Positions 33,135 through 45,900 of a DNA stretch of 64,000 nucleotides are shown one piece after another. The notes below the pieces were generated by a model. That model searched no databases. It saw only the letters and a program-made list of their open reading frames with translations, and was not told where the DNA came from. The stretch's first letter is position 1. Each line of letters opens with the position of its first letter. The position numbers were made by a program, and so were the translations under genes. Origin of the DNA: Sisyra terminalis. Lineage: Eukaryota > Arthropoda > Insecta > Neuroptera > Sisyridae. The stretch lies in the NCBI GenBank assembly GCA_958496175.1, contig OY292274.1, positions 34,635,482 to 34,699,481 on the forward strand. The letters are read 5' to 3'.

Positions 33135-33859
33135 ATAATAGCTGACCCGGCAAACTTCGTAGTGCCTAACAGGAATTGAACGTAGTGTTTTTTATGAACG
33201 AATATTTTAGCTACTCTTAATTTATAATTTTAATAACAAACTAATACGAATTCAATTATGAAGTTCAATATTATATAATAATATTATATTATACAATGGG
33301 AGCAAAAATTATTAATAAAAAACAAAAATTAGTTAATTCAATGGCATGTCAACAATTCATTTAATTTATTGAAGCTATGAATTTTGGTGCATGCATTGTC
33401 CTCAGATTGATTCTCCTCATTGAAGTACGTTGCTATTACATTGACATACGATTTGTCAAATCAAATATCTTAAATATACTAAATAAAGTCAGGTTATTTA
33501 GATCATTTTTTAACTAAAAAATTACTGGACTGATTTTGATGATTAATGATTAGTTCAATACACCATCGCTCCAAATAGCAGAGTAACTATTAACATATCT
33601 TAATAATACACGTAAAAATTTGAATAAAATCAGTTTTTAAATAATTAGGCTTGGAATTTTCCGTAGTTGGCAGTTCACGTGACCCACACTTTGATGTCAA
33701 TGCTTTCAATTTCATATTATCTGTAACTCTTTCTTAAAGGCATATAACGATAGTTATTGAAAGATCTATCTTCGCATTGACTCAATATGTTTTGAAAGCG
33801 CAATGATTTTGTTGTTGGTGATTTCCTCCAGTGCCAAGTATTCCAAGATGGAATTCTAC

Positions 33860-35020
33860 CAATAAAATAAATACTTGCTTAAAATCATAAAATCTGTGGC
33901 ACAATGTGAAGAAATTTCAGTTGGAGACATGAGGCACGCGTTGTGGAATGATCAATCTGCTGAAAAATTTCCCAAGCAAATGTTGAATATCGGTAATAAC
34001 CATGTTCTTGTCAACGAACCGAGCGTATTGATTTCATTTCCTTTGAATTTTTGGGATTTCGTCTCATTCAAAATTTTTACATAATTGCTAGCTTTTTCAC
34101 AAAACCGCTGAATAATGTTTTAGTAAACTTAATTTGAATAAAAATTCAAACAATGAACACGGCCATTTATTAATTTCTTGGAGAAATCATCAGCAGAAGG
34201 ATCGTTCAGCAATACAATTTTCTTGTTTTCTTCCATCTGAAGTTTATTTATATGGTACCAGATATTTGATAATTTAAAGCAAGCATTTATTTTATCGACA
34301 ACAGTCGATCCTTAATGTCTGAAGTCGTCCACAGTATGGAAATATTTAAAAACAATCAAATTAAACTCGAAAATGTAATTCGAATTGCAGAATAACTAAT
34401 TTAGAAAAGTGTTTTCCGAACAATTGATCGATATTAGTAATGGCAAAATTTCTGTTGACACATTACCTGCATACATTACATTCTTTGCCAATTTTTTCAC
34501 TTTACTAAATCAAAGACCGAACTCATCGAGAGGGTGTTCCCAAACTTGGTTACAAATTACAAAAATCATGTTTGGTTGAGAGAACGTGTTATATTGACCC
34601 CAAAAAACGTTGTCAACGAAAATGATATTAATGAAATAGATAGTTCAGATTCAAAATAGGAAAACTGGCGAATTAGAGACCTGCAATTCGGTTGATTGCG
34701 TTACTAATAAAGATGATGTTTTCAATTATGGATAGAATTTTAAATTCGCTGAAATTATCCGGGTTACCGCCTCAGAATCCAATTAAAAATTGGATCAGTA
34801 ATCCTTATGTTGTGGAATATATAGATCAACCACGTTTTGGTCATAACACCCGACTTGCGGTGAAAAAATTAATGAGCAACCTTATCGAAGTTACAAATTG
34901 AATTGAAAATACAAAGCAGAAGACATTTTGATTCCACATATCCCAATTTTCCGAACGACGTGTCGTGTGACTTTAATCGACTACAATTTTCTGCATTTTC
35001 AGATACCTCCGTAGTTTTTG
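33860..35020 (+). pseudogene. Helitron/Pif1-type helicase fragments, rearranged
   Basis: Plus-strand pieces resemble the C-terminal helicase of Helitron Rep-Hel proteins: PKQMLNIGNNHVLVNEPS (33875-34084), TELIERVFPNLVTNYKNHVW (about 34515-34590) and RFGHNTRLAVKKLMSNLIE (34692-34901). A frameshifted EDILIPHIPI follows (about 34925). A related piece, FKLSNIWYHINKLQMEENK, is on the minus strand at about 34150-34330, so part is inverted or duplicated. Stops and shifts leave no function. Similarity is from memory of the family pattern; a protein search would settle it. Confidence 0.6.
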
Positions 35021-35559
35021 GACAATGATTCGTTTTATTGTTTATGTTTACGGATTATGAATACAACGCCTATCAATTTCTGTATCTGTATTGCTCATAA
35101 AATACATTTGTAAGATTTGATGATCTAGTAGTGGTCTAGTAGTGGATATCTAGTAGTGGTAACAGCGCTTCCAGTAAGTGATAAATTTGTTCTTGTCTGC
35201 ATTTGTTTAAGATTTTCTTAAATTATTTGAAAAATAAAAATTAATTTAAATGTTATCCAAAAATTATTATGGAATTATACCTTGAAGGGGGGACATGAAT
35301 TTATCCAGCGCAATATGCGTTGCCCCAAACGATGTTGTTTGTAATCAACTGTTATATTTTTGAGTTTTGGTCCAGAAATTTTAAGAATCATTTCCTAGCC
35401 TATAATCTAATGAGCGTAACGGATCTGGTGATGGGACCAATTGTGGCAATTTTACTTTTCCACCAGCTCAACATAACCCAGTATATTCACAGCTGTAGTT
35501 ATGGTTGTTTAGAAGTGCGGTGGGGAAAATGAGAGTGAGGGCGGTCAACTTCAAATCAA

Positions 35560-35676
35560 CAATCAAACTTTTTAAAATCTAATTTTTATGAACTAATGAT
35601 TGCAACCTGGAGCAATTATATATTCTGCAGAAAAGCATTATGGAAGCAATTTTTTGTCATATTTCATTATCAATAA

Positions 35677-35774
<98 letters not shown>

Positions 35775-36350
35775 TTTCTATGCTAACTCTTCTTCGGTAT
35801 TTAGAACTATTTGAAAACCAATTGTCGTTATATGACAAAAAATTGCTTCCATAATGCTTTTTAGCAGAGTATATAATTGCTCCAGTTCACAATTATTAGT
35901 TCATAAAAATTAGATTTTAAAAAGTTTGATTGTTGAAAAACAAACAAAAATTAAAAACCGCCTCTATGGTATTTGATATAAGTACCTACTACCTAAACTT
36001 TCATACTAATTAAGTGAAATGACGTTATTTAAAATGCTGTAGTTAAAATTATATAACAAAAACAGAAACTTATTATTAATTTATTCTTTATTTATTAATT
36101 ACACTTAGTAAATTCAAAATTTCGATTGTTGATTAACTCTACATTTTCTCAAAGAAACTTAATCACCCCAATTCACTCTTTTAGGGCAGGAATTTAAAAA
36201 AAAATTTTTTCACATGCCTACTTCTTAAAAGGAATACACCGAATATTAAAATTTTATCTGGCAGAGGAGATATATAATTACACGATTTTATGTATGCACG
36301 GTTTTTAAAACGTATTTACTTTAAGCTTTATTAAAATAATTATTTTTTAC
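35560..36350 (+). repeat. Dispersed repeat family B, copy 3, with inverted flank
   Basis: Positions 35855-36350 match 15405-15900 in the same orientation. Positions 35560-35665 match the start of that block in reverse, so the (AT)n tract between them (35682-35768) sits in the loop of an inverted repeat. No coding sequence. Confidence 0.7.
35682..35768. repeat. (AT)n microsatellite
   Basis: About 87 bp of uninterrupted AT dinucleotides. Any frame across it only gives Ile-Tyr runs. It lies in the loop of the inverted repeat 35560-35665/35855-35945 and is likely unstable in length. Confidence 0.95.
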
Positions 36351-36775
36351 TACTACTGTTACTTTTTTCGTTAATATTTCGTTAAAATAGGGATTGATCG
36401 TAGAAGGGTGAAAATTAAGAGTAATATGATTTTTTATTATTCTAAGTCATGACAAAATAAAAATCTAGCCAAAAAAATTAAAGTTTTTAATTAATAAAAA
36501 AATAAGTTGATCATAGAGGGGTGAAAATTTAGGGTTGTATGTATTTTTGAATGATGTATCGTAAAAAAATAAAAACAAAACATTTTATCCAAAAAATAAA
36601 AAAAAAATTTAAGGGTGGACCACCCTTACCATTTAGGGGGATGAAAAATAGATGTTGTCCGATTCTCATGCCTACCGAATATACATAGAAAGTTTTATGA
36701 AAATCGGTCCAGCCGTTTCGGAGGAGTTTAATTACGCACCCCGTGACACGAGAATTTTATATATTAGATAAGCTA

Positions 36776-39138
36776 TATAAAAATCGCTGCCAAAGAAGCT
36801 GAATTAGCTACTATATTTCCGCTTTTTCAGCTTCTCTACTATTAAATTTACCGTTCTAGCAACTAGAATTTAATCGAGCTTCAGCACTAAATATTGTGGT
36901 ATTTTATATTATATTTTGCGCAAATTTTATAACGTATCTAAATATCGTTTGTGTTTAGATAAAAAGTCGTAAAGCTTAAAAAATTTCAAAATCAGCTCTT
37001 CATGAAAATGGAACTATTGGACCTTATACTTCATTATAGTAAAATAGTATAATCTTTGGATCCTATTTGGAAAACTCGCATTTTGGTATTCTTAATTTTC
37101 GATTTATTTTTGCTTCTTCTATCATAATCCATTCTTAAACCGCGGCGCCGGAGATATTAAGAACTCCTCTAATATATGTATAGTAGTATTTTTTCTTCTC
37201 CTGTAAAATTATAGAATAATAATTAATTTATAAAAATAAAAAATTAAATGTTTTATTATTTTTAACTAAACGAAAATAATAAAATACGTTAATAACTATT
37301 CGCAAATTTTTAATCATAACTGACGCAATTTTCAATGATTACAGATAATGAATTATTATTAATAAATTATTTTACTTTCTTTTAAACTGGGAAAATAAAA
37401 GTTACTGCACATACAATTATGACGTCAACCTTTATCAATTTTAATAGGTGTAATTAAGTTGCTTCAATTAAATAACGGATCGATTTGCTAATAATTAAAG
37501 ATTTTACTGTCGATATTAAATTAAATGGTCTTAATATTATAATTACTTAATAATTAAGGAAATCGGTCACAATTCGTTTAAATACAAAAAATATATGAGT
37601 ATAGGTGTAATACTTAATCGGATATAATACTAAATAGATATACTTATCGGTATACTTATACTATGTAATACTTATAGGTATTATACTTAATTAATCGTAT
37701 ACCGCTCTTATTCATTGGAAGTTTTAAAATGTTGGAAAAAATATTTAAAAAAAATACATAAGAAATATATCAAAACGATTCCAGGATAATTCCATCACTA
37801 AAAGTTCAGAAACATTTGGTATAGGTACTTTAGGGTTCCGTTATTGAACTGTATAATATAGCATATTAGTTTGTAATGTTCGTTTCTTACACTCTTGGTT
37901 TATTTACTATAATTAACTAAAAATTAGCTTTATGAAAATAAATTCTAAATTTCTGTCACTGCCCCCCTTGCAAAGTTGCAAAGACATTATTAAATAAAAT
38001 AAAGTTAATCATATTTAAGGGGTTCGCTGCCTGTTCGCGCCACTCTCTTTGTTTGCTTCGCTCACCAAACCAACTGATATAGTACCAAATTAAAAGATGT
38101 TGCTTCAAATTTATCTTTACATTTATATCGAATAAACTAACTATCGTTTAAATCGATCATTTTAATATTGTTAATTTATGCATCTGATTCTCTAAGTCAA
38201 TACAAAAACAAATAGGACTATATGGAGTATATAGGGAGTTAACTAATGACTATTGGAAAAACAGAAGAGGGTAGAAGATATGTTTCTACTCATAGAAACA
38301 TATATCTTTTATTCTTATATTTCTTTTTTGAATGGCCGTTAAATTTTTTGAAAAATCTAAGAATGGGGGGCTATCGATTTTTAAAAATTTAATAACTTTT
38401 TTTCGGTTGAGGAACAAACGAATTTTTTTTCGGTATAATCAAGTACAAACAAAAGTCAATCTAAAAATATATTTCAAATTTTAATTTGTAAAAGTCGGGT
38501 GCTAACTTGACAAAGGTTAAAAATTCAGTTTGATGGTTTTTTCATAACGCCGCTAAAAAATTATAACTACCAAAATCCAATGAAGATTATACGAAATCAG
38601 GAAAGAAAAAGATCCTGAAAATCCTTACTAAAAGTCATTTTTCTGGTTCGGTATCGATATTTTTCCTTAAAATAATTGACAAAACACTGTACAAGCAACT
38701 ACAAAGGGGTATTGATCCTAAAGAGTCATTTAATGTAGATTAAATTTACCAATTTATTTATTGACCGCTATATATATATGATAATGGTTTATAATCGTTT
38801 TATAAACGATATTTACGATCCCCTCTTCTCAGTGAATGTCGAATCATATATACGTAATTTAATTAATTTGCTTATGAAAATTAGAACAAAATGGATTTAA
38901 GCTTTTCGTCATTGAGACTTTCGCATTAGAACTTTTGCTTCTTTGCCGATTCAGGAGGTACAGGGCATTAGTAAATTTTCGTAGTAATGATCAATCTGAT
39001 CCAAAATATGTGCTTATTAATTTATTATTAACCTTTATGTAAATATTATTTTATTACAATTTTATTTTTATAATTGTGTGGGGATTATTAGAATAAATTA
39101 TTGACTTAATTATTTACTCCTAGAGACTGCTTCCATTT
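36776..39138. other. Intergenic spacer, no gene recognised
   Basis: AT-rich, with two short GC-richer bits at about 37138-37155 and 38028-38070 that have no coding support. The last 80 bp is the 3' UTR of the C18orf63-like gene, with an AATAAA on the minus strand near 39060. No mobile element could be assigned. Confidence 0.5.
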
Positions 39139-42100
39139 TTAATTGTTAGATTCTCCATAATTCTGAGTATATGAAGTACATAAGCTGATATTATGCTGAG
39201 TAAACGTTGATGAAATTGAAGTTTCCTCTTCATTATTTATTATTACACCACACATTTTGGATAATTTTCGCTTAACATCTGCTAGAAATTTATTGATAAT
39301 AATATGAGGTTCATCAAGTTGTAAAGTCTTCATAGAGTTGGGACGAAGGCATATATTGGGATATGTTAGAATTTTGACTTCTTTTTTATACAGTCCTACA
39401 TTAGCCAATTCTTTAACATAATATTCAAACTTCATTTGAATATAAAAAATGTTTTCATCGGTCATTGGTAAACGGTATCCATACTAGATAAATTAAATTC
39501 AGTCTATTTTACATACATACACTTAAAGTGCAAAAAAAGTTAAAATAGTTAAAATAAAATAGATACCATATTTTTAAAGTGGCGTCTTATGACATTGTAT
39601 GATCCGAACGGACAAGATAGCGGAATATTTTTACATACTGATAGAGATTCTGCTTTATAGAAGCTGCAATTCATAGGAATTGGATTTTCAAATTAACTAG
39701 AAAACTGATATATAAAAAATGTTTTACCTTGGCAAAACACAAAGTCGATAATTTGGTAAACATTTATAGATTTTGCGTTCCTGCAAAATTTTCGGAGATA
39801 AATGAAAGTCATCTAATTTACATGGTGGGAATTTTATTCGCAATGGTTCAATCTTAATTACGATTTCGTTGCCTAAAATTAAAATGTGCAAGATTACTGG
39901 GCATGTAGTTTTACAAATTTAAAATGCTTTTTAAAGCAATTATGGGTAATTGATTTTTTTTAAGCAAAATTATAGATATATATTTATTGTATTATTTATT
40001 CTTATTATAATTTTATGTAAATGTTTTAATTGGTGTACTAAGCTAAAAATGTAACTTTCAATTAATATTTTCATTAATAAAACTTATTTTTTATAAGTGA
40101 AAAAAAAAAATTGAAAAATGTGCCCTATTAGAAAGTTATTGACTTTTATTTTTCTAAAGAACTAGAGATTAACCAAATCTTCAATTTTAACATATTGGTT
40201 CTGTTACCTAACTACATAAAAAAAGAGACAAGTTTTTGGAAAATCAAAGGATATTATCAAGGATATTATTGACGAATTGAAACACGAAAAAATGTTATTT
40301 AGACTGTATGAGATATAGTTCAAACAACATTCTTTTCGTTTTAAGTTTATCAAAAAAAAATTAAAAAATGTTCTCAACCTAAAATATTTGAATGTGTGAG
40401 TGTGTGTATACCTGGTGCCTGACCTACCGCTGGGCGTAGAGGAGACTGGGTACAAAAGTAACAATTTGTACTTTTACCTTGATTTCTGGCTGAGTGTTAT
40501 TATTGTCATTAAATGAATATAACCACATATAAATTTAGTTTATGTTCTGCAAAATGGTAACACGATTAATTAAATTATGGTGTGTTTTATATGAATAACA
40601 CAGAGTTAAAAAAAATAAAAAAATTGTCAGTTGTTACTTTCGACCACCTGGGCGGGTCGAAAGTAACAAGACTGCTAAAGGTTGCTAATGAAAACATAGT
40701 ACAAGTTAAATCAACAAATTACTTATTTAAAAACTGTATATTAATAATACAAACCAAATTCAGCATTTTAAATACTTAAAAAATATATATTTTAAGGAAA
40801 TGAATCAATAGAATGCCGCGACAAGGCATAAGAACTACTGCATGAAGAACTATCGACACGGAAATGTATCGAAAACCATTCCATTGAGTGGATATCCATA
40901 AAAATATGATGTTAGGAATAAAATCATTACGAGGACAGTAATAAAATATTACTTTTGTACCCATTCTCATTTTGAATAAAACGTGTAATATAACTTTAAA
41001 ACGGAACGTACAAGACAAAAATGAATTTAAACAATGTACAGTTAAACAATTTATCTAATCAAGAATGGATATGCAAACTTTCGGATTATTATGTTCTTTT
41101 TACGACTATGTAAACAATAAATAAGAAAACGTCGAAAAACTTACTTTTGGCTCGTTAAAACACATTATATTCTATTATATAACCTAACAACGCATTGCGC
41201 ACGCGCCAACTTAATGCGATTGAGGGGGGTGTTCTAGGCTATTACTTGATGGCAGCAAAGCGGAGTTCGCCCATTGGATAAACCTAGAAAACATTTGTTA
41301 CTTTCGACCCGCGGTTACTTTTGTACCTACTCTCCTCTACTCACTGAATCAGGAAAAATTAAATAAAGGTGAATGGTTCATACAATGAATCGAGGATGTT
41401 CTAGAGTGTTCTATGAGAGATTCTAATTTAAGATAAAAAGGGTATACAATAAAAATCAGGGTGGAGTTTTCTAGCGATGGAAAACACGAGAAAGGGAAAG
41501 TACTTGCATTCGTAGGTTCCAGAACATTCTTGAAACGGGCCTGAGTTCTTATATAAAAAGATTGACTGCCAAGTACAGTAGAATTTTGTACACCGAATTG
41601 AATGGTAAAAATAAACAGAACACGTCAACAGTTAATTTAACTATTGATGCATTGTAAATAAAAGTGTGTAGTTTTATTTATATAAATATGTATAAAAAAA
41701 ATAATGTTCTATGTCTTAAACACAAATCCATTAAACCTAGTTAACATAAATAGTAGAAACGTTACTATTTTGTATGTTTTCAGCGTTTTCAGGGAAAAAA
41801 ATCTATGATTTTCTTTTCATTTTTGTACATTATTAATTGACAAAAAAAAATATTAATCAATCTCATGTTATTAGTAATGCTTAGATCTTGAAGGTTTAGA
41901 TAATGAATCATAACTAATGTTACTATGGAAAGTAAGAAAAGTAACAAAAATATACAAAAATGCTTTCCTTAACACAATTCAACATTCACGCTTGCATTGA
42001 AATTACTGTTACGTAAGACTTCGTTAAAACTAAGGTCTTTGCTAGTTTTGGAATCGGATTTTTGAATAACTTTAATTACATGTTGATTGATAGAAAAGTG

Positions 42101-42928
42101 AATGATTAAAATAATAATAAGCATGTGCCAAAAAGGACAAAGGTGACCATCTTATGTCATTTGTTCTCTTAAAAGTCATCAGGTGGGGTCACCAAATTAG
42201 TAGTTGAGAGTAAATTCAAATGATTTTAATTAAAAAAAAAACGCCTTCCAATGAGTCGAGTTAACTTTATATAATGGTAACATTTGTCTTGCTAAAGTTA
42301 TCCAAAAGCTTTAAGCATTATAGTTTTGAAGTCGTATCTACTCTTTTAGCAGGAATGTATAAGACAGTATAAGAAGTAAACCATTAGAACCTGATTCCAT
42401 GGTAACTTCACAGTCAACAGCATTGAGTGGCCTTTCCTCAATCAAAAATGATCTTCCTTCAATTAAATAAGTTCTGTATTTCTCTGTTTTCAGTACATTC
42501 CATGTTGGTGACATTTTAGCCCATAAAGTATATGCAAAAGCTTGAATAAAAGTACTTTGTAAAACATTTGATTCTTTAGTGATCTACAAATACAATGGAA
42601 ATTAAAACTTGTAAATCAAATAATATATTATATATAGAAAATTCAAAATACTTACTGATACATTAATTTTTTTTAAAAAGTTTTTTAAAAAATCTTGCTT
42701 ATGATAAAACTCCAAAGTGGTAATAATTTCTAAAATATATTCATTATCATTTTTAGCTACAATGACTTCTGGAAGCTCGAAAATTATCATTCGAGCTTTA
42801 ATGGTTTGCCAATGAAAAGGACTTAAAGCTGATAAATCCCATTTTTCATCTTTGTCAATTCGAATAGTTACATTAATTAGGTTATAAAAGTTTATTAAAT
42901 TAACCTTGTATTTATATACTTCAGTCAT
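39139..42928 (-). CDS. C18orf63: C18orf63/DUF4708-like protein
   Basis: Five exons: 42656-42928, 42391-42583, 39728-39872, 39567-39663 and 39139-39483, giving 350 residues with consistent phases. Several blocks recall human C18orf63 (DUF4708): SPTWN followed by LIEGRSFLI (human APAWN, LIQGREFL), RIKFPPCKLDDF, the CPFGSYNVIRRHF segment (human CPFHSYGDFQRHW), YGYRLP (human YGYKLP), and a closing LADVKRKLSKMCG (human LSDLKSKLPHICG). The function of the family is unknown. The long disordered tail of vertebrate members is missing. Intron 2 is 2.5 kb with a weak GTTCTA donor, and holds a MITE and a heat-shock-promoter-like module. Family assignment rests on remembered sequence. Confidence 0.78.
40436..41340. 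mobile_element. MITE-like element flanked by TA
   Basis: The left end, TA then GAGGAGACTGGGTACAAAAG (about 40436-40461), is matched inverted at the right end, CTTTTGTACCTACTCTCCTC then TA (about 41312-41339). Flanking TA fits a Tc1/mariner-superfamily target duplication. Subterminal GTTACTTTCGACC blocks occur at 40632 and, inverted, near 40663, and again near 41296. About 900 bp without an intact transposase. It is inserted in intron 2 of the C18orf63-like gene. Confidence 0.72.
41398..41660 (+). promoter_or_regulatory. Heat-shock-promoter-like module
   Basis: At 41516-41535 four contiguous alternating pentamers, GTTCC AGAAC ATTCT TGAAA, form a perfect heat-shock element. A weaker one (TTCTAGAGTGTTCTATGAGA) lies at about 41400. 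A TATATAAAA box follows at 41550, 14 bp after the element, close to hsp70-type spacing, so a start is expected near 41580. Downstream is an A-rich stretch with AACAGAACACGTCAACAG (hsp70-leader-like), then AATAAA near 41658. No ORF follows. It reads antisense to the host intron. It may be an hsp promoter fragment, an LTR, or the promoter of a short heat-inducible RNA. Confidence 0.55.
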
Positions 42929-45900
42929 GTTTACTTAATTTAAATTATTTGAAGATAAAATTTATAAAGTAAAATACTTTATCAATAAAGACACTGATGG
43001 AGAAACTTTATAAATTAGATATTTCACCTTATTTACGACAAACATTTGTTTGGTTCAATTGTTTTTTTTTTTTAAATTCAAACTACAAGGAAGTAGATCC
43101 AACAAATAAAAGATGTAAAATATGCCCTTCTTTCTTAATTATATGTTCCTCAAAGTTAAAATTTCAAATATGAAAAATATTTATTTTATAATATAAAATT
43201 AAAATGTAACAATCAACCTAACTGAATATTTCCCACTCTTAATATTTCAATGAATATTTCCCGGCTATATAAAACTTGATGAAATTTTTAGTATCAATTA
43301 AGATAATGAAGATTGACAAAGGATATTAACAAAATGAAAATTTTTCTGATAAATAAAATTGCAAATTTTCCTAACTTTTAAAAGTTCATTAAATGTTTAA
43401 TTTGATAAATTCAAGTGAATTTGAAGGAAAAGTTTCTTGCCAATAAAAGAATTTTTCTTAATGAAAGACGAATTGCAAGGAAGGATTACTTACCAAGGAA
43501 ACTGATTAGCGGATGTTAATTGTCTTCGAAAGTTAGCTGAGAATGTAAGGCTATACAACAATGAAAAAAGTTTAAACAACAATAAAAAAATTCTTTATTT
43601 CTAATTTTTTGCTCTCTAGCACTGGTGAAGCAAATTTAAATAAAACATAACCGAATTACATACATATTTGTCACAAAAATTACATAGTAGCCACCAAAAT
43701 TGTACTAATTATTTAATTATCGAAAAATTTATTAATATTTATATTATGATTGTAATTTGAAATACATTTTATATTTTTATATAAAAAAAATTATTGGTCC
43801 ATGAACTTTTTTTTACAAACTTTTATTTACATGAGTTTAGAAGTTGGAGTGCCAGAGCAGTAGCTTTTCTCTCCTACTAAATAAATTTTAAAATTTATTT
43901 TTATGTTGGGAAAAAGGACCCAAAAAACCCAATAAGCTTTCAAAAACAAAAATAATTAAATGAAATAAAAATTCTTAGAAAAGATGTCTTATTCTGTTGT
44001 GCTCTGGTATTATGTTTATTTTTTATCGCTACATTTTAACCCGCTGTTCCTGTTCAACAACGGGAAAAGTGCAACAATTTTGTTAATGACTTCATAATGA
44101 TCAAAGAGAATAAAGTCTTATTTTTATTATCATTGATGTGACTTCTTTAAATTATGAACTTTTTTCATAAGTTACTTCGTTTAACACTGAAACTTATTCG
44201 AACGTATCCTCCTAGTTAAGTGGGATCTTGCTGTATATTAATTTTTATTGTACAGGATATTTACCTATGACACTTAAATTGAAGAACAAAACATACAAAT
44301 GTACAATACAAAAGTTTGTTTCACATTTACTATATTTCATTCGATTCAATGCATTTAGTGTATGTCAGATTTTAATACCCACCGTATGCATCAGTGCTAC
44401 AAAAACTTTGCGTTGATTATGAAAAAAAAACTATATAAACATAATGTTTGTAAAGTTTTAAAACACTTCGAACCAAATAAAACTGAATATTTGTGTAAAT
44501 AGTATGAAATTAGTATTACTTACACAACAATTTACTTTTCAATCTTCAAAATTAATGACTCGCAATACCATATTGCATATCCCACTGAGTAACTCATATA
44601 GGTACTATAGAAATATCTTAAAGCTGTAAAGGATAGGTTATAAGAAAAATAATAACGAAAACTTTTGTTTAGTATAAGCACTAAGAAGTATAGTTAATTT
44701 TTCCACAAAAAGTGTACGTACTTAAAGAATTAATAATTCTAAAAGTTGTCGTCAAGCAATGAAGGATTGAGGTATTGAAATCAATTGTGAAAAAAATTAT
44801 TCATAGAAAATGAACTTCAAAATGTAATTTATTTATAAGTAAATGTTATTCTTATAATACTAATTAATAAAGCTTTATTTATAGAGAAACCATTTGTGGT
44901 TCGTTTATCTCAAACTCAAAAATTAGAACTATTCATAGGTACATATATAAATTAAAACAAATTTAATTTTAAGATTTTAAAATGTATTTATAATTTTTGG
45001 TCCTTTACGTCAAATTAAATGATTTCATTTTTTATTGGCAACAATTTAATTGACAACGACGAAGAAGGAAAGTATAATTCATAGTTCGCAAGGTAGCTTT
45101 TCAATAACAATACTGTTTAAAAATTTGTGATCCTTTTCATATATCCTCACCTACATATATTTCGAACATTGCGAAAATAAATTTAAAAATAATTTTGATT
45201 GAATCTTCTCCATGGATTATTTTTTTAACTCGCTAGCCTAGACTCACAAATCAAAAAGTATTCGCTTTAAAATAAATTAAGATTTGCAAGAAAATAGTTA
45301 CAAATTAGACCTACAAAAATTGTCTATCGAAATAAAATTTACTTAATTATAGTTATGCTTAGAAAAAATCTATACTTCCCATTAAAAACTAATATTACCT
45401 ATATATAATAAAAATGTAAACCATTTCACTTATACTGACTTACACATACATTGGATCAAATAAATAAGTCATAGGTATGTTAGAAACCATTTTTCTATTT
45501 GAAAATACGAAATAATTCATTTTTGAAAATAAAATTACAAATTTTTATGATAATTTTAATTTTTATTATTTTTTTTTTAAATTTTAATACAGTATCTTAT
45601 TCAACATGAAAGAGTGAAAATAAAATAATTACATTTAAATATCTCTATAAATTATAAAATGTGCTTATTATTCAATAATTTGTAAATTATATAAATAAAA
45701 TAAAAACTTCAATAAATCTATAACAACAATTTACACTCATATTTAAATATATAATATAATTATAATTAAAACATAAATTTTATATAAAATAATAACCAAA
45801 TAATTTATATAAACATAAAACAAAACATTTATGATTCGCTAAAAATCGAGGTTTCTTACTTTTAGTTCACTCCAGAGTTATATATATTTTTTTAGATCAA

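Larger units (their letters stand above)
33135..36775 (+). mobile_element. Composite dispersed element with insect-wide end motifs
   Basis: The left end carries GCTGACCCGGCAAACTTCG (from about 33143). The right end carries AAAATCGGTCCAGCCGTTTC and ACACGAGAATTTTATATATT (about 36700-36768). These two motifs commonly bracket one family of repeats in insect genomes (recollection, not checked). Between them lie scrambled Helitron/Pif1-type helicase pieces (33860-35020), repeat family B (35560-36350) and a long AT microsatellite. The whole is best read as an old element with later insertions. Confidence 0.5.

Noticed and set aside
35638..35838. Ile-Tyr repeat ORF
   Set aside because: Direct translation of the (AT)n microsatellite.
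40776..41018. Minus-strand 80-codon ORF inside the MITE, perhaps transposase
   Set aside because: No DDE/D motif or helix-turn-helix could be identified; too short and unsupported.
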